Below, piece after piece: positions 1 through 8,666 of a stretch of 64,000 bases of DNA. How positions within the stretch are numbered: position 1 is the first letter of the stretch; each line of letters opens with the position of its first letter. Source of the stretch: Sinorhizobium numidicum (GTDB lineage Bacteria; Pseudomonadota; Alphaproteobacteria; Rhizobiales; Rhizobiaceae); assembly GCF_029892045.1 (NCBI RefSeq), contig NZ_CP120368.1:370001-434000 (forward strand), read 5' to 3'. A program made the translations under genes and the position numbers. The notes under the pieces were generated by a model, which worked only from the letters and a program-made list of their open reading frames with translations, was not told the origin of the DNA and did no database searches.

Positions 1-321
1 GCCTTCGGGGCTAAGGAAGTGGACCGCAAATACGCCGAAGATGGCAAACGGCTGATCCATTGCCATCTGACGATCAATGGCGGCGCGCTGATGCTGAACG
101 ATCCCTTCCCCGAATTCGGCTATCAGTGGAGGCCGCCGGAAGGTTTCGTCCTGCACCTCGTTGTCGATGATGCCGATTTCTGGTGGAAGCGTGCAGTTGC
201 TGCAGGGGCGGAAGTGACGATGCCGTTGGAGATCGCCTTCTGGGGCGACTATTACGGCCAGCTCCGCGATCCTTTCGGTATCACTTGGGCGATCGTCGCA
301 CCGGTGAAAAAGGGCGACTGA
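1..321 (+). CDS. VOC-family (glyoxalase/PhnB-like) protein, 5' truncated
   Basis: The reading frame is already open at base 1 (AFGAKEV...), so the gene begins outside the window; a GTG at 19 is probably internal. The 106 visible residues look like the C-terminal two thirds of a PhnB-type VOC fold protein. They include the stretch HCHLTINGGALMLND near residue 20, a WWKRAVAAGAEVTMP helix-strand unit, and the closing LRDPFGITWAI motif that normally supplies the last metal-ligand strand region. Substrate cannot be told; such proteins include dioxygenases, glyoxalases and resistance proteins. It lies upstream of a GST gene on the same strand with about 130 bp between them, so co-transcription is uncertain. 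Confidence 0.8.
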   Translation, partial: AFGAKEVDRKYAEDGKRLIHCHLTINGGALMLNDPFPEFGYQWRPPEGFVLHLVVDDADFWWKRAVAAGAEVTMPLEIAFWGDYYGQLRDPFGITWAIVAPVKKGD

Positions 322-451
322 GCCGATAGAGCGGGGGGGCAAGACATTATCTCCCACCAAACAAACGTGCACGGCGGGCCGCGGAACAAGCAGGTTTCTC
401 GCGGCTCATGTATCTTTGCGAGAGGCTGCACGAGCTGTTATGCGGGGCAAT

Positions 452-1066
452 ATGATCCTTTACTATCAGACCCATTCTCCCTTTGCCCGCAAGGTGCTCG
501 TCTTCGCTAACGAGGCCGGGATAGCGAACCGGCTGGAGGTCATTCACCACGAAACCAGCCCGACTCTGCGTAATGAGCAGGTCTATGCGGAAAACCCGCT
601 CGGCAAGGTGCCCGTGCTGCTTCGCGCCGGCGCGCCGGCAATCTTCGATTCCGATGTGATCTGTGCCTATCTCGACACGCTCCACGGCGGCAGGAAGCTC
701 ATTCCGGAGAGCGGAGAGGCCCGCTGGCAGGCGCTGGTGCTGCAATCCGTCGCACAGGAGCTGGCGCAGACGGGGATCAATCTCCGCTGGGAGACGGTCA
801 GGCGGCCAGAACCGCTGCGCTATGCGGCGCTTCGGGACGGTTATGCCGAAAAGATTGACGCAAGCTATGATTGGCTGGAAGCGACGCCGGCGTTGCAGGC
901 GCCGCTTCATTTGGGCCATATCGCCCTGGCGACGGCGCTCTCCTGGATGGCGTTTCGTGACTTGCTGTCGTTTCGGGCTCGCCCGAAGCTTACTCGATGG
1001 TTCGACGAATTCGAGCGACGGCCCTCGATGCTGGCGACGCCGCTTTCCGGCGAGACGCATGACTGA
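452..1066 (+). CDS. Glutathione S-transferase family protein
   Basis: A 204-residue protein with the GST layout. The N-terminal thioredoxin-like half (residues 1-80) has the active-site-like YYQTHSPFARK (Ser9), the cis-proline segment NPLGKVPVL and the glutathione-binding DSDVICAYLD. An all-helical C-terminal half follows, with the usual HIALATALSWMAFR segment. I start at the ATG at 452 because the protein then begins directly with the first beta strand; ATG 440 would add only four residues and further upstream starts add poorly conserved sequence. The substrate is unknown; family members conjugate or reduce with glutathione in the cytoplasm. The gene is convergent with hemW. Confidence 0.85.
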   Translation: MILYYQTHSPFARKVLVFANEAGIANRLEVIHHETSPTLRNEQVYAENPLGKVPVLLRAGAPAIFDSDVICAYLDTLHGGRKLIPESGEARWQALVLQSVAQELAQTGINLRWETVRRPEPLRYAALRDGYAEKIDASYDWLEATPALQAPLHLGHIALATALSWMAFRDLLSFRARPKLTRWFDEFERRPSMLATPLSGETHD

Positions 1067-1133
1067 GCGCCGAGTCAACGATTCCGTCACGCTGTGACGC
1101 CGGATGAGGGGACAACCGCAAGCGCATTTCTGG

Positions 1134-2315
1134 CTAGCAAGCGAGATCTGCGACCACTGCGTCGAGGATCAGCATGCCGGCCGGCGTGCAGCGCAAGCGC
1201 GAATTGCCGAGCCGCTCGATGAAACCGTGCTCGATCAGGAACTGTTCGCGCGCCGGATCCGGGTCCCGCCCCGAAAGTGTCTGCCAGCGAGCGAGGTCGA
1301 CGCCTTCCTTCAGCCGGAGCCCCATCAACAAAAGCTCGTCGGCCTGGGCTTCGAGATCGAGCAGTTCGCGCTCTACCATGCCGTCGCCACGTTCTTCGAC
1401 GAGGCGAAGCCATTCTTCCGGCTTCCGTTCCGTTGCCGTCGCGATCTTGGCGCCGGCGGTCGTCAGACGCCCGTGGGCACCCGGGCCAATACCGGCATAG
1501 TCGCCATAACGCCAGTAGGTGAGGTTGTGGCGGCTTTCGGCGCCTGGTCGGGCATGATTGGAGACTTCATAGGCCGGCATGCCGATCGCCGCCGTTATTT
1601 GCTGCGTCGCTTCGTAAAGCACCGCCGACTGCTCGCCATCCGGCACGACAAGCTTGCCCGCCTTATGCAGGCCGTAGAACGGTGTCCCTTCCTCGATCGT
1701 CAACTGGTAGAGCGAGAGATGGTCGACGGCGTAGGAGACGGCTTCCCTCAACTCACGCTCCCATTCCTCGACCGTCTGGTTGGGGCGGGCATAGATCAGG
1801 TCGAAGGACATCCGCGGAAATATCTCGCGCGCGAGCCGAACCGCCTTCAGTGCGTCCTCGACATTGTGCAGCCGGCCGAGGAATTTGAGGTCCCGGTCGT
1901 TCAGTGCCTGAACGCCGAGCGACACGCGGTTGACGCCGGCGGCGCGATAGCCATGGAAACGCGTTGCCTCAACGCTCGAAGGATTGGCCTCCATGGTGAT
2001 CTCGATGCCGTGGGGCACGTACCAGTGCTGAGCGATGCCGTTGAGGATGGTCTCGACAGTCGTCGGATCCATCAGCGACGGCGTGCCGCCACCCATGAAA
2101 ATGCTCGTGACGGTCCGCGGACCGGAAAGCGCCCGAACTGCCGCCATCTCCTTGAGGAACGCAGCGACAAAGCGCGGCTGGTCCACCGGCTGATGGCGAA
2201 CGTGGCTGTTGAAGTCGCAATAGGGGCATTTGGCCGCGCAGAACGGCCAGTGCACATAGACGCCGAAACCCGGGTCCATGCCGTCACCGATCGCCGAAAG
2301 CGGGGCCGTCTGCAT
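1134..2315 (-). CDS. hemW: Radical SAM heme chaperone HemW
   Basis: A 393-residue radical SAM protein. The cluster motif C26-x3-C30-x2-C33 is followed by Asp-Phe, which is the HemW form; true oxygen-independent coproporphyrinogen oxidase HemN has a fourth Cys there. The SAM-binding GGGTPS is at residues 75-80, and a HemN-type C-terminal domain follows (ELLMGLRLKEGVDL, then a winged-helix end). HemW proteins bind heme and deliver it to membrane respiratory enzymes, and they do not complement hemN. The start at 2315 has an AAGGAA ribosome site about 9 bases upstream; the internal Met13 is an alternative. It follows rdgB on the same strand with a 126-bp gap that holds a palindromic repeat. Confidence 0.92.
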   Translation of the reverse strand: MQTAPLSAIGDGMDPGFGVYVHWPFCAAKCPYCDFNSHVRHQPVDQPRFVAAFLKEMAAVRALSGPRTVTSIFMGGGTPSLMDPTTVETILNGIAQHWYVPHGIEITMEANPSSVEATRFHGYRAAGVNRVSLGVQALNDRDLKFLGRLHNVEDALKAVRLAREIFPRMSFDLIYARPNQTVEEWERELREAVSYAVDHLSLYQLTIEEGTPFYGLHKAGKLVVPDGEQSAVLYEATQQITAAIGMPAYEVSNHARPGAESRHNLTYWRYGDYAGIGPGAHGRLTTAGAKIATATERKPEEWLRLVEERGDGMVERELLDLEAQADELLLMGLRLKEGVDLARWQTLSGRDPDPAREQFLIEHGFIERLGNSRLRCTPAGMLILDAVVADLAC

Positions 2316-2330
2316 TGTCTTCGTTCCTTA

Positions 2331-2385
2331 GATCACGATGATTTTGGTTCGGATTGACCCAAAAATCATAAAACGTGATTGATTC
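2331..2385. repeat. Short palindromic intergenic repeat
   Basis: An imperfect palindrome between rdgB and hemW: the left arm ATCACGATGATTTTGG is mirrored by CCAAAAATCAT and ACGTGAT on the right. This sequence type is, from memory, common between genes in Sinorhizobium and Rhizobium. It lies just upstream of the hemW ribosome binding site on the minus strand, so it would fold in the hemW leader if hemW is read from rdgB. Confidence 0.6.
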
Positions 2386-2441
2386 TCACAAGCTAGCGCG
2401 GGATGCGGGCGGAAAACCGCACACACTTTTCCTTATCCGCT

Positions 2442-3086
2442 CTAGGCGCCGAGGCAGGTTTCGGCGAAAAGCTTGAAGGCGCGGGCGCGATGCGAAAGGG
2501 CTTCTTTATCGCCCGGCCTCCAGCCGTGTTTTTCTTCCGCGCTCATTTCGCCGAATGTGGTGTCGTAACCCTTCGGTTGGAAGATTGGATCGTAGCCGAA
2601 ACCGCTCGTGCCGCGCGGCGGCCAGACGACGTGGCCCTCGACCTCGCCGCGAAAGAGCTCCACGTGCCCGTCCGGCCAGGCAAGGCAGAGCACGGAGACG
2701 AAGCGCGCGGTGCGGCTTTCGGGCGTCACCGCGCCCTTCTCCTGAAGCGCGCCTTCGACCTTTTCCATCGCTATAGCAAAGTCGCGGCTGCCATCTTCGC
2801 GCTCGGCCCAATTGGCCGTGTAGACGCCAGGCGCGCCGCCGAGCGCGTCGATTGCCAGGCCGGAATCGTCCGAAAGCGCCGGCAGGCCCGAGGCTCTTGC
2901 AGAGGTAAGCGCCTTGATCATCGCGTTTTCCTCGAAGGTCGTGCCGGTTTCATCCGGTTCGACGAAATTGAGATCGGCCGCGGACTTCGCCTCAAAGCCG
3001 AGCGGGCCGATCAGATCGCGAATTTCGCGGATCTTGCCGGCATTGTGACTTGCGACGACGAGCGTCTTGTCATCCAGTTTGCGCAT
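2442..3086 (-). CDS. rdgB: RdgB/HAM1 non-canonical purine NTP pyrophosphatase
   Basis: A 214-residue ITPase that hydrolyses dITP, XTP and similar triphosphates to monophosphates, keeping deaminated purines out of nucleic acids. The nucleotide-binding SHNAGK is at residues 13-18, the catalytic acidic pair Asp73-Asp74 is in [12 protein letters not shown], and the base-recognition motif FGYDPIF is at 163-169. The open frame extends upstream to 3347, but that part overlaps the VOC gene in another frame and is not conserved in character, so I start at the ATG at 3086 (MRKLDD); ATG 3101 is possible. It sits in a minus-strand run rph-VOC-rdgB-hemW with short gaps, probably an operon. Confidence 0.94.
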   Translation of the reverse strand: MRKLDDKTLVVASHNAGKIREIRDLIGPLGFEAKSAADLNFVEPDETGTTFEENAMIKALTSARASGLPALSDDSGLAIDALGGAPGVYTANWAEREDGSRDFAIAMEKVEGALQEKGAVTPESRTARFVSVLCLAWPDGHVELFRGEVEGHVVWPPRGTSGFGYDPIFQPKGYDTTFGEMSAEEKHGWRPGDKEALSHRARAFKLFAETCLGA

Positions 3087-3123
3087 CCTGTTGCGTTCCA
3101 TTTCGAGCGGTAGCGATCGCAAT

Positions 3124-3543
3124 TCAATCTTCAACGGCCCAGAGGCCCGGTTCCGCGCATTCGATGCTGTTGCCGGCAGGGTCGCGGAAATAGAAGGAGC
3201 GGGCGCCGTTCGGCCAGCGAATGTCTGCCTCGATCGCAACGCCTGCCTGTTCCAGTTTCGTCTTCCATGCATCGAGCGCCTCTGCGGCGACACGGAAGCA
3301 CATATGTCCATGCCCGTTCGTGCCATGGGGAGGCACGGGGAGCGCATCGGCGGCAGGCGGCTTCATCGTTTCTGCCGGATTGAAGATCAGAAGCACGCTG
3401 TCGCCGCAGCGGAAGAAAACGTGTCGGTTGCCGGCGCGGGTGATCCGCTGCAAGCCGAGCACCGTGCCGTAAAAGGTCTCGGCGCGGTCGAGATCCTCCG
3501 CATAGAGCGCAGTTTCCAGAATGCCTTCAAGCGCCGGGGCCAA
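3124..3543 (-). CDS. VOC-family glyoxalase-like protein
   Basis: A 139-residue single VOC module. It has [20 protein letters not shown] at the start, a central HMCFRV strand and the terminal [19 protein letters not shown], which carries the Glu expected as a metal ligand. It resembles lactoylglutathione lyase and fosfomycin-resistance-type proteins, but substrate cannot be assigned. It sits 15 bp after rph and 37 bp before rdgB on the same strand, which suggests transcription with these RNA/nucleotide maintenance genes. This is one of three VOC genes in the window. Confidence 0.85.
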   Translation of the reverse strand: MAPALEGILETALYAEDLDRAETFYGTVLGLQRITRAGNRHVFFRCGDSVLLIFNPAETMKPPAADALPVPPHGTNGHGHMCFRVAAEALDAWKTKLEQAGVAIEADIRWPNGARSFYFRDPAGNSIECAEPGLWAVED

Positions 3544-3558
3544 TTCGCTTCCTTTCGC

Positions 3559-4278
3559 TCAACCGGCAATCGCCTGCTTCTGCAGTTCGATAAGCTCGGC
3601 GATGCCCTTCTTTGCGAGGCTCATAAGACTCGCGAATTCTTCCTCGCTAAAGGGTTTGCCCTCGGCCGTTCCCTGGATCTCGACGAGGCCGCCGCTGCCG
3701 GTCATGACGAAATTGGCGTCGGTTTCGGCCGCCGAGTCCTCGAGATAATCGAGGTCGATCACCGTCTGATTGGCAAAGATGCCACACGAAATCGCCGCGA
3801 CGTGGTCCCTCAGAACCTTTTCCACCTTGACCATGTTACGCGCCTCCATCCACTTCAGACAGTCGTGCAGCGCGATCCATGCCCCGGTGATCGAAGCAGT
3901 GCGTGTACCGCCATCCGCCTGGATGACATCGCAGTCGATGGAAATCTGACGCTCGCCAAGCGCCGGCAAGTCGACGACGGCACGGAGCGAGCGCCCGATC
4001 AGCCGCTGAATCTCCTGCGTCCGGCCGCTCTGCTTGCCGCTCGCCGCTTCGCGCCTCATCCGCTCGCCGGTCGCGCGCGGCAGCATGCCGTATTCGGCCG
4101 TGACCCAGCCCTTGCCGCCGTTGCGCAGCCATGCGGGAACTTTCTCTTCAAGGCTCGCGGTGCACAGCACATGCGTGTCGCCGAAGCGCACGAGGCAGGA
4201 GCCCTCCGCGTGCTTGGAGAAATTGCGCTCGAAGGAAACCTTGCGCATTTGGTCGGTTTTTCTGCCGGATGGCCGCAT
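3559..4278 (-). CDS. rph: Ribonuclease PH
   Basis: A 239-residue phosphorolytic 3'-5' exoribonuclease that trims tRNA 3' ends using phosphate. It shows the opening [12 protein letters not shown], the phosphate-site region [11 protein letters not shown] with [17 protein letters not shown], and the metal-ligand stretch [20 protein letters not shown]. The ATG at 4278 has AGGAG at 4285-4289 (six-base spacer); the frame opens two codons earlier at a TTG, which is less likely. It is divergent from hrcA across about 160 bp, a neighbourhood common in alphaproteobacteria. Confidence 0.96.
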   Translation of the reverse strand: MRPSGRKTDQMRKVSFERNFSKHAEGSCLVRFGDTHVLCTASLEEKVPAWLRNGGKGWVTAEYGMLPRATGERMRREAASGKQSGRTQEIQRLIGRSLRAVVDLPALGERQISIDCDVIQADGGTRTASITGAWIALHDCLKWMEARNMVKVEKVLRDHVAAISCGIFANQTVIDLDYLEDSAAETDANFVMTGSGGLVEIQGTAEGKPFSEEEFASLMSLAKKGIAELIELQKQAIAG

Positions 4279-4370
4279 CGTCAACTCCTGTCGTATCTCG
4301 GAGCCTTCTAGAGCATGGCGCCACTAAAGGGAACCAGTTGATATCGGAGGACGAGCGCGATTTTTCCCTT

Positions 4371-4398
4371 TTGCCATCGCCAGCGCGGATCACTATAT
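4371..4398 (+). promoter_or_regulatory. Putative hrcA promoter
   Basis: TTGCCA (4371-4376), a 16-base spacer and CTATAT (4393-4398) lie 38 bases before the hrcA start codon. The -10 matches the CTATAT form usual in Sinorhizobium housekeeping promoters; the -35 is partial. No CIRCE inverted repeat (GAGTGCTAA type) is visible here, so hrcA does not appear to be autoregulated at this site. Confidence 0.5.
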
Positions 4399-4435
4399 TT
4401 CTGCCAGACACAAATCACCGTTCTCACGGAGTAAC

Positions 4436-5515
4436 ATGGTACTGCGCAACTCTGGAGCGAAGGAGATCGCGGCGGCACTCGATGAGCGCTCCGGCGACAT
4501 ATTTCGTCGCATCGTCGAGAGCTATCTCGAAAGCGGCGAGCCGGTCGGCTCACGCAATCTTTCGCGGCTGCTGCCGATTTCGCTGTCGCCCGCCTCCGTG
4601 CGCAACGTGATGAGCGATCTCGAGGACCTAGGCCTCATCTATTCACCGCATGTCAGCGCGGGGCGGCTTCCGACGCAGACGGGTTTGCGCTTCTTCGTCG
4701 ACGCCTTCATGCAGGTCGGTCATCTTTCACCGGAGGACCGCGCTTCGATCGAGCGACAGGTCCGCCGGGGAGATCGGGATCAGCCGGTTGAAAGCCTGCT
4801 CGCCGAGGCAAGCCAGATGCTTTCCGGCATGTCTCGCGGTGCCGGCCTCGTTATCACCACAAAGAGCGACCCGGTGTTGAAGCACGTCGAGTTCATCCGC
4901 CTGGCGCCGACCAAGGCGCTTGCGGTCCTCGTCGGCGAACATGACCAGGTGGAAAACCGCATCATCGAACTGCCGGCGGGTGTCACGAGCGCGCAGCTGA
5001 CCGAGGCGGCCAACTTCCTCAACGCCCATCTTTCCGGGCAGACGATCGCGGAAGTGCGGACGCAACTCGAAAAGGTCAAGAAAACGGTGCGCGGAGAGCT
5101 TGACGCCCTGTCGCAGGACCTCGTCGAACGCGGCCTCGCGATCTGGTCGGGCAGCGAAGGCGACGAGAAGCCGACGCGGCTCATCGTCCGTGGCCGCGCC
5201 AACCTGCTAGAGGGCCTCGAAGGTGCCGAGGATATCGACCGGCTACGCATGCTGTTCGACGATCTCGAAAAGAAGGACAGCCTGATCGAGCTCCTCAATC
5301 TCGCAGAAAGCGGCCCGGGCGTGCGCATCTTTATCGGATCGGAAAACAAGTTGTTTTCGCTTTCGGGATCATCGCTGATTGTCGCGCCCTACCGCGACAG
5401 CGATGACCGCATCGTCGGCGCCGTCGGCGTGATCGGCCCGACTCGGCTCAATTATTCACGCATCGTACCAATGGTCGATTACACCGCCCAGCTCATGTCG
5501 CGGTTGTCGCGTTGA
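4436..5515 (+). CDS. hrcA: Heat-inducible transcription repressor HrcA
   Basis: A 359-residue repressor of CIRCE-controlled chaperonin genes such as groESL. It has an N-terminal winged helix (about residues 15-85), including the recognition segment [19 protein letters not shown] and the wing [20 protein letters not shown]-like dimerisation and chaperonin-sensing domain ends in [35 protein letters not shown]. GroEL is thought to keep HrcA active, so the protein reads chaperone availability. The ATG at 4436 follows an ACGGAGTA ribosome site. grpE lies 158 bp downstream on the same strand. Confidence 0.95.
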   Translation: MVLRNSGAKEIAAALDERSGDIFRRIVESYLESGEPVGSRNLSRLLPISLSPASVRNVMSDLEDLGLIYSPHVSAGRLPTQTGLRFFVDAFMQVGHLSPEDRASIERQVRRGDRDQPVESLLAEASQMLSGMSRGAGLVITTKSDPVLKHVEFIRLAPTKALAVLVGEHDQVENRIIELPAGVTSAQLTEAANFLNAHLSGQTIAEVRTQLEKVKKTVRGELDALSQDLVERGLAIWSGSEGDEKPTRLIVRGRANLLEGLEGAEDIDRLRMLFDDLEKKDSLIELLNLAESGPGVRIFIGSENKLFSLSGSSLIVAPYRDSDDRIVGAVGVIGPTRLNYSRIVPMVDYTAQLMSRLSR

Positions 5516-5549
5516 ACGCACCCTTTTAATGGGCAGACCGATTGCACCC

Positions 5550-5577
5550 TTGATTTTTCGGGCTCAAACCTCGATAT
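5550..5577 (+). promoter_or_regulatory. Possible heat-shock (RpoH-type) promoter of grpE
   Basis: CCCTTGATT with TTGATT at 5550-5555, a 16-base spacer and CGATAT at 5572-5577, about 100 bases before the grpE start. The C-rich CCCTTGA -35 is reminiscent of sigma-32 sites, which would suit grpE, but the -10 is not a clean match. A weak call from reading alone. Confidence 0.35.
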
Positions 5578-5673
5578 CGGCTTCGAACCCTGGCAACTGA
5601 ACGTTCAAGCAGAGCGACTTCCGCTGGTTTGATGATGCCGAAGACACGCAAGAAAAGATATTCGGAGAACGTC

Positions 5674-6300
5674 ATGACCGACGAAACGAAGAAGAACGGA
5701 CCTGAGGCCGCGGCTCAGGCAGAGAAAATGGCCGCTGCCGCGCCGGAAACGGCGGAAAGGCCGGAAGCCGATGTGTCCGCCGCCGCGCCAGATCCGCTGG
5801 AGCTCGCCAAAGCGGAGAATGCGGAATTGCGCGACAAATATCTTCGCCTCGCCGCCGAGATGGACAATCTGCGCCGGCGCACCGAGCGCGACATCAAGGA
5901 TGCGAAGGCCTATTCCGTCGCCGGCTTCGCGCGCGACATGCTGGCGGTATCCGACAATCTGCGCCGCGCGCTCGAGGCCATTCCGGCCGAAGCGAGGGAA
6001 AGCGGCGAAGCAGGTCTCACGGCTCTGATCGAGGGTGTGGAGATGACCGAGCGGGCAATGCTCGCCGCGCTTGAGCGCCATGGCGTGAAGAAGCTGGAGC
6101 CGACTGGTCAGAAGTTCGACCCGAACTTTCATCAGGCGATGTTTGAAGTTCCGAACGCGGACGTTCCGAACAATACCGTCGTTCAGGTGATCCAGGCAGG
6201 CTACACGATCGGCGAGCGCGTTCTGCGGCCGGCGATGGTCGGTGTTGCAAAGGGCGGCCCGAAAGCGGCAGCAGCCGAAAACGAGACGCCGGCGGCCTGA
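5674..6300 (+). CDS. grpE: Nucleotide exchange factor GrpE
   Basis: A 208-residue cochaperone that releases ADP from DnaK. It has an acidic, Ala-rich N-terminus (1-45), a long helix with heptads ([26 protein letters not shown], about 47-75) used for dimerisation, and the beta-wing end with [14 protein letters not shown] and [17 protein letters not shown]. The start at 5674 follows GGAGAA at 5662-5667; the frame opens 15 codons earlier but without a good ribosome site. A strong terminator lies 30 bp downstream. Confidence 0.95.
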   Translation: MTDETKKNGPEAAAQAEKMAAAAPETAERPEADVSAAAPDPLELAKAENAELRDKYLRLAAEMDNLRRRTERDIKDAKAYSVAGFARDMLAVSDNLRRALEAIPAEARESGEAGLTALIEGVEMTERAMLAALERHGVKKLEPTGQKFDPNFHQAMFEVPNADVPNNTVVQVIQAGYTIGERVLRPAMVGVAKGGPKAAAAENETPAA

Positions 6301-6330
6301 CGCCGCTGACGATACCTGAATAAATATAAG

Positions 6331-6365
6331 GAGGCGCCGCGTGCGAACGCGGCGCCTCTTTCTTT
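6331..6365 (+). terminator. Rho-independent terminator after grpE
   Basis: A perfect 10-bp stem, GAGGCGCCGC (6331-6340) with GCGGCGCCTC (6349-6358), has an 8-base loop and is followed by TTTCTTT. It stands 30 bp after the grpE stop and before the convergent flavoprotein gene. Confidence 0.9.
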
Positions 6366-6413
6366 AATACCCGCTATCGCGGGAATTCCTCCCTGAAATC
6401 CGACGCGACTATC

Positions 6414-7649
6414 TCAGGCAAAGAGCTGACGGAGATGATCGTTGAGGAAGCGGCCCTCCGGATCGACCCTGGCCCTGAGCGCGCGGAAATCGCCGGCGCG
6501 CGGGTATAGTACCGTGACGTCCTCGGTGGCGAGGAAGTGCAGCTTGCCCCAGTGCGGCCGCGAACCGTACTGGCGGAGGATTGTGTCGACGTCCTTCAGA
6601 TATTCCCAGTAATCGGTGCCGGGCTCGCCTGAGACGGAGAGCGTGATCGAATCCTGTTCGTAGAACGGGCTTATCCAGCCGGAATCGCCTGCCGTGAAAC
6701 GATATTCGATCGGGTAAACGCAGGTCGGATGCTTTTCCAGCATCAGCTTGCGCACGGCCCGCACCGCATCCTTGCCGTGCGCGACCGGCACCGCATATTC
6801 CAGCTCGTGGAAGTTGGGTACGTATTCGATCGGATAGATCTCCGACGAATAGGCGATCTTTTCGAATGCCTGCTCCATCGGCGGCCGCTCGGTGATGTCG
6901 ATCACCTTCATCTCGCAGACGTCCGAGGTCTTGCTGGTCGTCGAGACCGCGGAGGTGTCCGGCAGGCAATAGCAATGCCTGCTTTCGAGAACCGGGCACC
7001 AGAAGAAGCCAAAATGCCGGTGCTTGGCCGCAAGCTCGTCGTGTTGTTCCATGCATTCGTCAAAGTCGCACCGCCACAACTTCTCATGCAGATTGTAGCT
7101 GTCCATGGCCTGCAGCGTGATTTCCGAGACCACGCCGAGCATGCCGATGGAGACGCGCGCCGCTTCAAGCAGGTCGGGCGTCGTTTCGTCGACGACGAGG
7201 ATGCTTCCGTCGGGTTGAACAAGGCGCATGCCGACGATCTGCGAGGCCATGTTACCGAGCGCGGCGCCGGTGCCGTGAGTCCCGGTGGTGAGCGCGCCGG
7301 CAAGCGCTTGGCTGTCGATATCGCCTTGGTTGATGAGAGACAGCCCGCTGGACTTCAGCACCTTGCCAAGCTGGTTGATTGTCGTGCCGGCCTTGACCGA
7401 GACGCGCTTGCGCGCCTGATCGATATTGACGACGCCCTGCATGCCGGAAAGCGTCAGCAACAGCCCGCTCGTCGCGACGACCGGCGTGAACGAGTGGCCG
7501 GAGCCGGCGCAACGCACGTTGAGCCCGGCGGATGTCGCCTCCCGGACCATCTCGGCAAGTGCGGCTTCGCTCTCCGGCGCGCCGTTGTGACGCACGATGC
7601 ATGATTGATTGCCGACCCAGTTTCTCCAGTGGCCACCTGCCTGCAGCAT
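6414..7649 (-). CDS. FAD-linked gulonolactone/arabinonolactone oxidase-like protein
   Basis: A 411-residue flavoprotein of the sugar-1,4-lactone oxidase group. The PCMH-type FAD domain occupies about residues 12-180. AGSGHSFTP, with His52 placed where family members attach FAD covalently, and GTHGTG further on are typical. The C-terminal ALO domain includes the closing HWGKLHF segment. The family oxidises aldonolactones or related polyols, with oxygen or a dehydrogenase partner as acceptor; the substrate here is not known. The ATG at 7649 follows GGGAG and lies 14 bp after the SDR stop, so the two genes are surely co-transcribed and may act in sequence on one sugar or polyol. Confidence 0.85.
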   Translation of the reverse strand: MLQAGGHWRNWVGNQSCIVRHNGAPESEAALAEMVREATSAGLNVRCAGSGHSFTPVVATSGLLLTLSGMQGVVNIDQARKRVSVKAGTTINQLGKVLKSSGLSLINQGDIDSQALAGALTTGTHGTGAALGNMASQIVGMRLVQPDGSILVVDETTPDLLEAARVSIGMLGVVSEITLQAMDSYNLHEKLWRCDFDECMEQHDELAAKHRHFGFFWCPVLESRHCYCLPDTSAVSTTSKTSDVCEMKVIDITERPPMEQAFEKIAYSSEIYPIEYVPNFHELEYAVPVAHGKDAVRAVRKLMLEKHPTCVYPIEYRFTAGDSGWISPFYEQDSITLSVSGEPGTDYWEYLKDVDTILRQYGSRPHWGKLHFLATEDVTVLYPRAGDFRALRARVDPEGRFLNDHLRQLFA

Positions 7650-7663
7650 TATTTTCGTCTCCC

Positions 7664-8431
7664 TCAGACTGCGGTGAAGCAATTATCAACGAACAGGTGC
7701 GTGCCGTTGACGAAGCTCGATTCGTCGCTCGCCAGGAACAGCGCTGCACGGGCGACTTCCATCGGGTCGCACATCCGCCCCTGTTGGGCGGCAATTGCGG
7801 CTTCGGATACGTCGACGCCGTATTTGCTTAGACCCGCGATCTCACGCTTGCCGTGGTCCGTGGCTATGAAGCCGGGGCAGACGGCATTGCAGCGGATGCC
7901 CCGGTCGCGGAACTCGACAGCGATCGCGCGGGCAAACATATGGCAGGCGCCCTTCGTCGTGTCGTACAGCACTTCCATCGGCGTTGCGGCGACCGCCGAA
8001 ATCGACGAGGTGCAGACGATGCTGCCACCGCCCGCCTTGAGCATGCCTGGAAGCACGGCCTTGGTCATCAGGAACATGCTGCGGACATTCACCGCCATCA
8101 ACCGGTCCCATTCGTCCTCCTCCGTTTCGAGGAGAGGACCGACGGCAAGGATGCCCGCATGGTTGAACAACACGGTGATCGGCCCAAGAGCATCTTCGAC
8201 GGCACCGACCGCAGCACTGACCTGCGCCGAAACCGAGACATCGGCGGCCGCGAACACGGCACTGCCACCCTCGGCGCGAATGGCTGCGGCAACCTCCTCG
8301 CCCTTGCTGTGCGGCAAATCGACGATGCCGACTTTGGCGCCCTCACGGGCGAACAATCGAGATGCCGCCAGTCCGCAGCCGCCAGCGCCGCCGCTGATTA
8401 GTGCAATCTTGCCTGAAAGCTTGCCCGTCAT
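7664..8431 (-). CDS. SDR-family NAD(P)-dependent dehydrogenase
   Basis: A 255-residue classical short-chain dehydrogenase. The cofactor motif is SGGAGGCG (13-20), a variant of TGxxxGxG, and the aspartate at the end of beta2 (IVDL, Asp39) favours NAD. The structural motif reads NHAG (90-93) instead of NNAG. The catalytic set is intact: Asn115, Ser143, Tyr156 and Lys160. The end CMxPxEVARAALFLASDESSFVNGTHLFVDNC is usual for the family. The ATG at 8431 follows AAGGAGGA (8437-8444). It heads a two-gene unit with the flavoprotein and is divergent from the LuxR-type regulator, its likely controller. Substrate unknown. Confidence 0.88.
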   Translation of the reverse strand: MTGKLSGKIALISGGAGGCGLAASRLFAREGAKVGIVDLPHSKGEEVAAAIRAEGGSAVFAAADVSVSAQVSAAVGAVEDALGPITVLFNHAGILAVGPLLETEEDEWDRLMAVNVRSMFLMTKAVLPGMLKAGGGSIVCTSSISAVAATPMEVLYDTTKGACHMFARAIAVEFRDRGIRCNAVCPGFIATDHGKREIAGLSKYGVDVSEAAIAAQQGRMCDPMEVARAALFLASDESSFVNGTHLFVDNCFTAV

Positions 8432-8555
8432 CACGTTCCTCCTTCCGCATCCCGTTGCCGAAAGCTCTGACGGGCTGCCGTATCAACCGCTTGTTTCGGG
8501 AATTATCATTGACGAAGCGAAGGCTGTCGATATCCCACGGGGGATACGCGCAACC

Positions 8556-8646
8556 CTACAGCCGCCTGCATCTTTTCAGACGCACAAAGGTTGCTGTAGC
8601 ACTTTGAATTGCTGCATGTTTTTATCCTTAAATCGGCTGCAGTAGT
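8556..8646 (+). repeat. Hairpin mosaic repeat, copy 1 (3' hairpin truncated)
   Basis: A copy of a repeat found at least seven more times in this window. Module A is CTACAGCC...TTTTCAGACGCACAAAGG...GCTGTAG, a linker follows (CACTTTGAATTGCTGCATG), then module C begins TTATCCTTAAATCGG. Here module C lacks its second arm and jumps directly to CTGCAGTAG. It sits in the SDR/LuxR divergent promoter region, immediately before the LuxR ribosome site. It resembles the A/B/C palindromic mosaic elements I recall from Sinorhizobium genomes. Confidence 0.8.
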
Positions 8647-8666
8647 TGCAGGAGGGAAGTCATTCG

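Noticed and set aside
4279..4435. Search for a CIRCE element upstream of hrcA.
   Set aside because: No TTAGCACTC/GAGTGCTAA-type inverted repeat is present between rph and hrcA.
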